Source: Papilionanthe hookeriana x Papilionanthe teres (taxonomy: Eukaryota > Streptophyta > Magnoliopsida > Asparagales > Orchidaceae). From it: 64,000 nucleotides of DNA. A program made the translations under genes and the position numbers. The notes under the pieces are model-generated. The model was given only the letters and a program-made list of their open reading frames with translations. It was not told the origin of the DNA and ran no database searches. Positions 59,310-64,000 of the stretch are shown piece after piece (position 1 is the stretch's first letter; every line of letters begins with the position of its first letter). The DNA lies in NCBI GenBank assembly GCA_022702705.1, contig CM040421.1:75448121-75512120 (forward strand), given 5' to 3'.

Positions 59310-59396
59310 TTTACTTTCTTAACTCCATTACCTTCCTACTTACTTTCTTAACTCCATTACCTTCCTACTTACTTTCTTAACTCTGTTACCTTCCCC
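59310..59396. repeat. 29-bp triple repeat in the Athila-2 leader
   Basis: Three consecutive units with 'tactttcttaactccattac' and 'cttccta', the last one diverged, lie directly beside the PBS. The leader (59145-59391) has no other recognised feature. Confidence 0.88.
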
Positions 59397-59409
59397 GGCA
59401 ATGGCGCCA
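59392..59409 (-). other. Athila-2 primer binding site
   Basis: TGGCGCCATTGCCGGGGA on the minus strand is one base from the canonical tRNA-Asp PBS of Athila elements. It lies 6 bases from the LTR end. Confidence 0.9.
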
Positions 59410-59415
59410 AAAACT

Positions 59416-61101
59416 TGTTGCTCGACTTTATATTTTGCAAGAATTTATGAACTCAGATTTATATATTTATAATGATTTTGTTAAGTCCAAGCATTCAACA
59501 CAAGTATACATATCGTATCAAGTAATACAGGGCTCTAATGGAGTCCTGGTTATCGATCCCACAGGGAAGTTCAGATAATATATAAGAAAGTGTTCACAAT
59601 ATAGGTAACATAGCACTAAAATCCAATATTTAATTTGTAATTAAAGTTTACTACTTACTAATATATGCTAGAAACAGTAACGATTAACTACACTACAATT
59701 ACTTCTAAATACTTTAAAATCAGGATTAACTAGCAGACACACTAAACTAAGTATTTGAAAGGTTTTTTATATATGAGAAAAGTATCTTTCCTCTTGTAAT
59801 GAGAATATGATTTGTGGATTGATATAGAAAAATTATATATTTTATTGTTCCAAATAGGAGCATAGATGATTCTTTACCCTTAAAAAAATACCGCCTCTTC
59901 CAAGCAAGAAAAGAACATAGAAATATTCTAAGTTTAGTCACTAACTCTAAGGCTAGGATGGGAGGATACCAGCTCTCACTTTGGAGCTCCCACTCACCCT
60001 TCACCCCGAAGGCTAACCTTTGATATTCGTTACTAATCTTAGAACCAACATGGAGATTTCAGCCTGTCACCCTGAAATCTCCACATTGAAGTCCATCAAA
60101 ACATATTTCTCTATTCATTTGCACTCAATTCCCATGAACTACTCAATTCATCCATAGAAATTGAATGGATCTTTCATTATTTTTGTAGGACATTAAATCT
60201 TTTTAAACTTAATGTTCAACAACATATTTTAACATTTCAATTGGCCAAATCGAAAGTAAATTATGTTCTAAATGAAAAACCATCACATTCTTTGCATTAC
60301 ATTAAAAGCACATCAAATCCACATTAATCCATCATCACATCGCTATGCAAGAAGAAAGACAAGGGAGACTACTCAAAATTCATGGAGAAGATACAATAAA
60401 ACATGGATTTTATATATAAAAGAAAGGTCATACAAACTACAAAAGAAAATACAACTAATCTCTTCTCTTCCCCAATGAAATTCCCTTGAAGCTCCTTTGA
60501 ATCCTCTTCTCTCTTCTTTACAACACTTGATTCTCTCTTTAGAATGGAAAGGAAGAAGCAATCTCTCACTTTACCTCTTCTCCTTCACTCCTTAGAGAAT
60601 AGTTCCTCTTAAAACCTCACTCTACACACTCTTTTCCTAAACCCTAACACTTAACACTCACTAACACTACTCTAGAACCACTGAAGAAGCACACCATTTT
60701 CGTCCAAAAATAGTTACTTATAAGATAGGGATGAAATCTCAAGAGTTTCCATATGCATCCCTTCAAAAAGTCGCCAAACCTCTTCAAATTCGAACTCCAC
60801 TGACTTCGGGCGCTGGCGGCGCTAGATAGGGCACCGGCGGCGCTTTATTGTGCAATTTAATTCTGGACTCTTTGGATTTGGGTGTCGGCGGTGCCCATTC
60901 TGGCTCCGGCGGCGCCAGAAAACTTTTTCACCATTTTTATCCTTTTTGCTCCGGATTCGTTCATTTATTCTTCTTTTCACTCCAATCACCTAAAATCATC
61001 ATACCTACAAAAAATCATAAAAAATACCTTTCTTTAAAGGCAATATCACCAAAAATTGGTAAAATTGTATAACAAAAACCGCATATATTTTTAGTGCGTC
61101 A
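59416..61101 (-). mobile_element. Athila-2 5' LTR
   Basis: Starts TGACGCAC at 61101 (minus) and ends at 59416 before the PBS; 1,686 bp. It holds CG-rich GGCGCTGGCGGCGC-type motifs (60805-60920), a TATA-like CTTATAAGTAA (about 60718-60728, minus) and AAACCCTAA (about 60638). The same set occurs in the 3' LTR. Confidence 0.92.
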
Positions 61102-61106
61102 CATAT

Positions 61107-61996
61107 CTCAAAATATCAAAACAAGGAGAAAGATAGAACAACTACTCAGAATTCATGGAGAGGATGCAATAAAACTTGGATTTCATATATAAAAGTAAAG
61201 TACTATAAATTAAAATAAATAAACACAACTTATCTTAAATTCCTCCCCAAGCAAACTCCTTGAAGTTCCTCTGAATCTCTTCATTCTTTACAGTACACGG
61301 AATTCTCCTTTGAAACGACAATGCAAAAGAGATCTCTCTCTTCCCTTCCACTCTTACTATCCTTCGAAGAATTCCTCACAATCTCTACTTGAACTCACTA
61401 ATTAACATTTACTAATAACAGTGGACACTAGTAGACTCTCTAATTGAACACTAAGTATCTATTAGAAGACTCTAATAGTACTTTTTACAGACTCCTAGTG
61501 ACTTTTAGAGGACTCCAAAAGGACAATTTTTAGCCTAAAATTGTTCTTTTTAAAGTTGTTGAAGAGTCTCAAAGGTTTTCCAGGCATCCCTTTAAAAATT
61601 GTCCAGATTTGACGTATATCGTGAAAGAACCGCCGATCCCGCCGTCGGCGGCCTCGAGCTGCGCAGTCGGTGGCCTTCTAGAAGCTGTGCTTTAAACTGA
61701 ACACATCGTCGGTGGCCTCGAGCTCCACCTTAGGTGGCCTTCCTTGTAATGTATTCTGAACTCTCGGGAAAATCACGCCGTCGGCGCCCTCGACCTCGCC
61801 GTCGACGCCCTAAGTCAAATTTGCATATTTTAGCCATTTTTGCTCCAAATTCACTCATTTTTGCATATTTTCGCTCCTTTGTCCTTAAATCTTCATACCT
61901 GTAGAAAAACACCAAAAATACCCTTCTTTAAAGTGCAATATCATCAAAATCAATGTAAAATAGACATGAAAATCTTAACATTTTTTCCTTGGGTCA
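61107..61996 (-). mobile_element. Athila-3 3' LTR, right part
   Basis: Continuation of 47137-47568 after the second CATAT (61102-61106). It includes CG-rich repeats of GCCGTCGGCG and CGGTGGCC type (61625-61810) and ends next to a PPT-like GTTTTGGGGATTT (61997-62009, minus), so it is a 3' LTR with the element's body to the right. Confidence 0.85.
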
Positions 61997-63444
61997 AAAT
62001 CCCCAAAACGTTAACCATTAATTGTCCACCAGTAATCTTTAGTACTACATAAAAGTTATGATTCATGGTGGTAAAGTTTCAATTTAGAGATACAATAATT
62101 TTGATTTAAATAAATATTATAGCAAAAATTCTTAGAAAGATTTTCAAGTAATTAGATTAATTTTACAGGTTTAAGGCTATCTAGTTATCAAGTCTAAGAT
62201 TTCTAGTCTTATATTCATTTCAGGAATGACTATATGTTGCAATATCAATTCACTTAGAATATTCAGAAGATAAGAAATTCATGAGAATTCTATTAAGTAA
62301 AGAAATTAGTCATAAATATAAGTTCAGAAATGCTTTTAGTTTTCACTTTAGGTTAATCTACGTGAAGCCAATTTTTTATAAGGCATTTCCTTAAGCTTCT
62401 CCTCACTTTATTTATTTATTTATTTATTTTTCTTTTGGATTCTTTTTTTCAATCCTATATATTTTTCTTTTCTTTTTCAGGGATTGTTTTTCAATCCTTT
62501 TCCTTTTTTTTTCTTTTTTTTTATTTTTCAAGTGAGGATTACTATATCTGGATAGCTTGTTAATAATTTTGAACTTCACTCTTCTTTCCCTAAATTTGAA
62601 ACTTTCAAACATTCTTTACTTTATATGTACTTCATAGTTTTTACATTATTGAATCCCAATCTTTTCTTTCTCAACTAAATTTCTAAGATTCTTAATATTT
62701 CAAAATATAGTTTTCTTTACTTCAAATAGTTAACTATAGTCTTATCCTTTTATACTAAATATCTTAACCTACAAAACTGATTTTCATTACCAAAAATATT
62801 TCTTTGAATTTTCTATAATATTTAGATAAAATCTAAATATATTTATCTGAATTAAATTTTATCACAAAAATCATATTATGATTTTTTGAAAATATGTTAT
62901 TTGAGAACATATAATAGTTAAGATTTTTCTTTCCTCCCCTAAACTTAAAGTTTTGTATAGTTGAAATAATACAGGATTGAAAGAAAAATTCTAAATATAT
63001 AAAATTCATACCTCAGCACTTTATGCATTTTCGTCTTTTTCAAATTTGCAGGTTCTTCTCAAAACTTCTAACTTCAACTACCCTGTAATATTTAAAACAC
63101 TTTCTACACACATAACATTGTATACAATTTGCTGGGGTAATGAAACTTTAAAGCAAGTATATAAAACTAAACATCAAACAACAATAAACAAACTAACAAC
63201 ACAGGACATATGCATTTCACAAAACAGAACAACAACTTACTATTTTTAACTAAAAAGTTCACAACTACAATTACAGTTACAAATATCTCAAATATCCAGA
63301 AATGAAAATGCAAACTGCCAAACCAAACACATATCCCAGAAACGAACATAGTCCATAGAATACAATAAAAATCAAAGTACATTAAAAAAACTAAAACAAA
63401 GACTACATCACATCACATCACCATCACAAAGATCAATCAAAATT
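61997..63444 (-). other. Athila-3 PPT and 3' untranslated region
   Basis: The PPT is at 61997-62009. A polypyrimidine stretch and two GGATT..AATCC hairpins lie at 62410-62530, as in Athila-2. The rest is A/T-rich with no supported coding region. Confidence 0.6.
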
Positions 63445-64000
63445 TTATACAACGTCCTCATCACCCTGGTCAGCAGGAGGATTGGGCTAATACTGAGTAT
63501 ACCTGGGGCATTATGGAAAAATAACATCAGACTCTCCTCTGTAGTACCTGACCTGAGCATCATAATATGCCATCTCAAAATAAGAGTGCCTCTGAAGATA
63601 CTCACTATCATGATCGTGTATTCTCTCCAAACCTTCAATCCCGTGATCAATTCTTTCTAATTTTTCATCCAACTGCTCAAAACTTTTCCTCTGCAGGGTC
63701 ATGGCATTCATCAGATCATATAAGGTAGGAGGACTAGAGGCAGGAGGGTCATAGCTAGTAGAAGGAATGTCTCTATTAGTAGAAGGTGCCTTGCTCCTAC
63801 TCCCTATTCTCCATTTCTCATGGGATTCATAAGTTCTTATATTCGCTCTATTAATGGGTTTCATCGGATAGACCCGTTCCTCATCATCTCTTGCTTCAAC
63901 TCCAGATAATTAATAAAGTGCATAAATAAGGCCAGGATGTCCTACATATCCACTTGTCTCACTCTTTGTAGTGGCCATAATGTTTTTATAAATGATTCTC
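63445..64000 (-). pseudogene. Athila-3 downstream ORF, C-terminal part (runs off window)
   Basis: The open part at 63864-63511 has DIPSTSYDPPASSPPTLYDL, ERIDHGIEGLERIHDHD and AYYDAQVRYYRGESDVIFP, aligning with the C-terminus of Athila-2 downstream ORF copy 1. Stops follow ESDVIFP and interrupt the acidic tail ending at TAA 63445. Upstream sequence (63900-64000) also matches 51100-51190. Its function is unknown. Confidence 0.75.

Larger units (their letters stand above)
47569..61101 (-). mobile_element. Athila-2, complete 13.5-kb element
   Basis: A full-length Ty3/gypsy Athila-type element on the minus strand. It has a 5' LTR (59416-61101), PBS (59392-59409), gag, protease, RT, RNase H, integrase, a long region with two degenerate 'plant transposon protein' domains, a PPT (49291-49306) and a 3' LTR (47569-49290), bounded by CATAT. 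By eye the LTRs differ at about 15 places in the first 230 aligned bases, so the insertion is not recent. All reading frames carry stops or frameshifts. Confidence 0.93.

Overview
The window looks like a nuclear plant genome and consists almost entirely of nested LTR retrotransposons. No host gene, tRNA, rRNA, CRISPR array or bacterial feature was found. The basis for 'plant' is: Athila-type Ty3/gypsy pol proteins, tRNA-Asp-type and Tat/Ogre-type primer binding sites (PBS), a degenerate 'plant transposon protein' domain downstream of integrase, and 5-bp target-site duplications (TSDs). The species cannot be named from this sequence.

Two groups of elements interleave. Family T is a Tat/Ogre-like family with extraordinarily long LTRs (start TGTTGACCTC, usually end ATGCCGACA, 7.0-7.3 kb). 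It is seen as: an outer LTR (T1) at 1-704 plus 7954-12705; a solo LTR at 705-7953 nested inside T1 (TSD CCCCT); a divergent solo LTR at 17387-24412 (TSD GTAGG); a reversed fragment at 26687-28561; a fragment at 28561-32545; a reversed fragment at 34551-37063; and a complete 5' LTR at 39589-46924 followed on the minus strand by a PBS and a long ORF1-gag ORF (39588-37064). The second group is Athila-like: Athila-1 (minus, about 12706-26209, 3' end off-window), Athila-4 (plus, small pol fragment 26210-26686), a relic plus-strand LTR end with a decayed PBS (46925-47136), Athila-3 (minus, truncated 3' LTR at 47137-47568 plus 61107-61996, then its 3' internal region to the window end) and Athila-2 (minus, 47569-61101, complete with both LTRs, PBS, PPT and TSD CATAT).

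Nesting order, as inferred: Athila-4 received Athila-1 (at 26210) and a family T LTR (at about 26687). Athila-1 received T1 in its integrase gene (12705/12706) and a solo LTR in gag (17387-24412). T1 received another copy of its own family. On the right, the family T gag element sits in an old Athila LTR, and Athila-2 sits inside the 3' LTR of Athila-3. All coding regions carry stops or frameshifts, so none looks fully functional. Athila-2 keeps the FMDD reverse transcriptase motif and the second half of its integrase is open.

The segment 28561-34550 is a second copy of about 8690-14733, including the same LTR-into-integrase junction. It shows a striking systematic replacement of CAG/CTG by CG, and both of its ends fall at non-element positions. 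The best explanation offered is an unpolished long-read patch that carries an imprint of CHG methylation, possibly a false duplication. The most biologically interesting material is the giant-LTR family itself: a short imperfect palindrome shared by six divergent copies, a conserved TATA box, hairpin and splice-donor-like site, and, in the 17-24 kb copy, several unrelated tandem arrays whose units mostly are inverted repeats.
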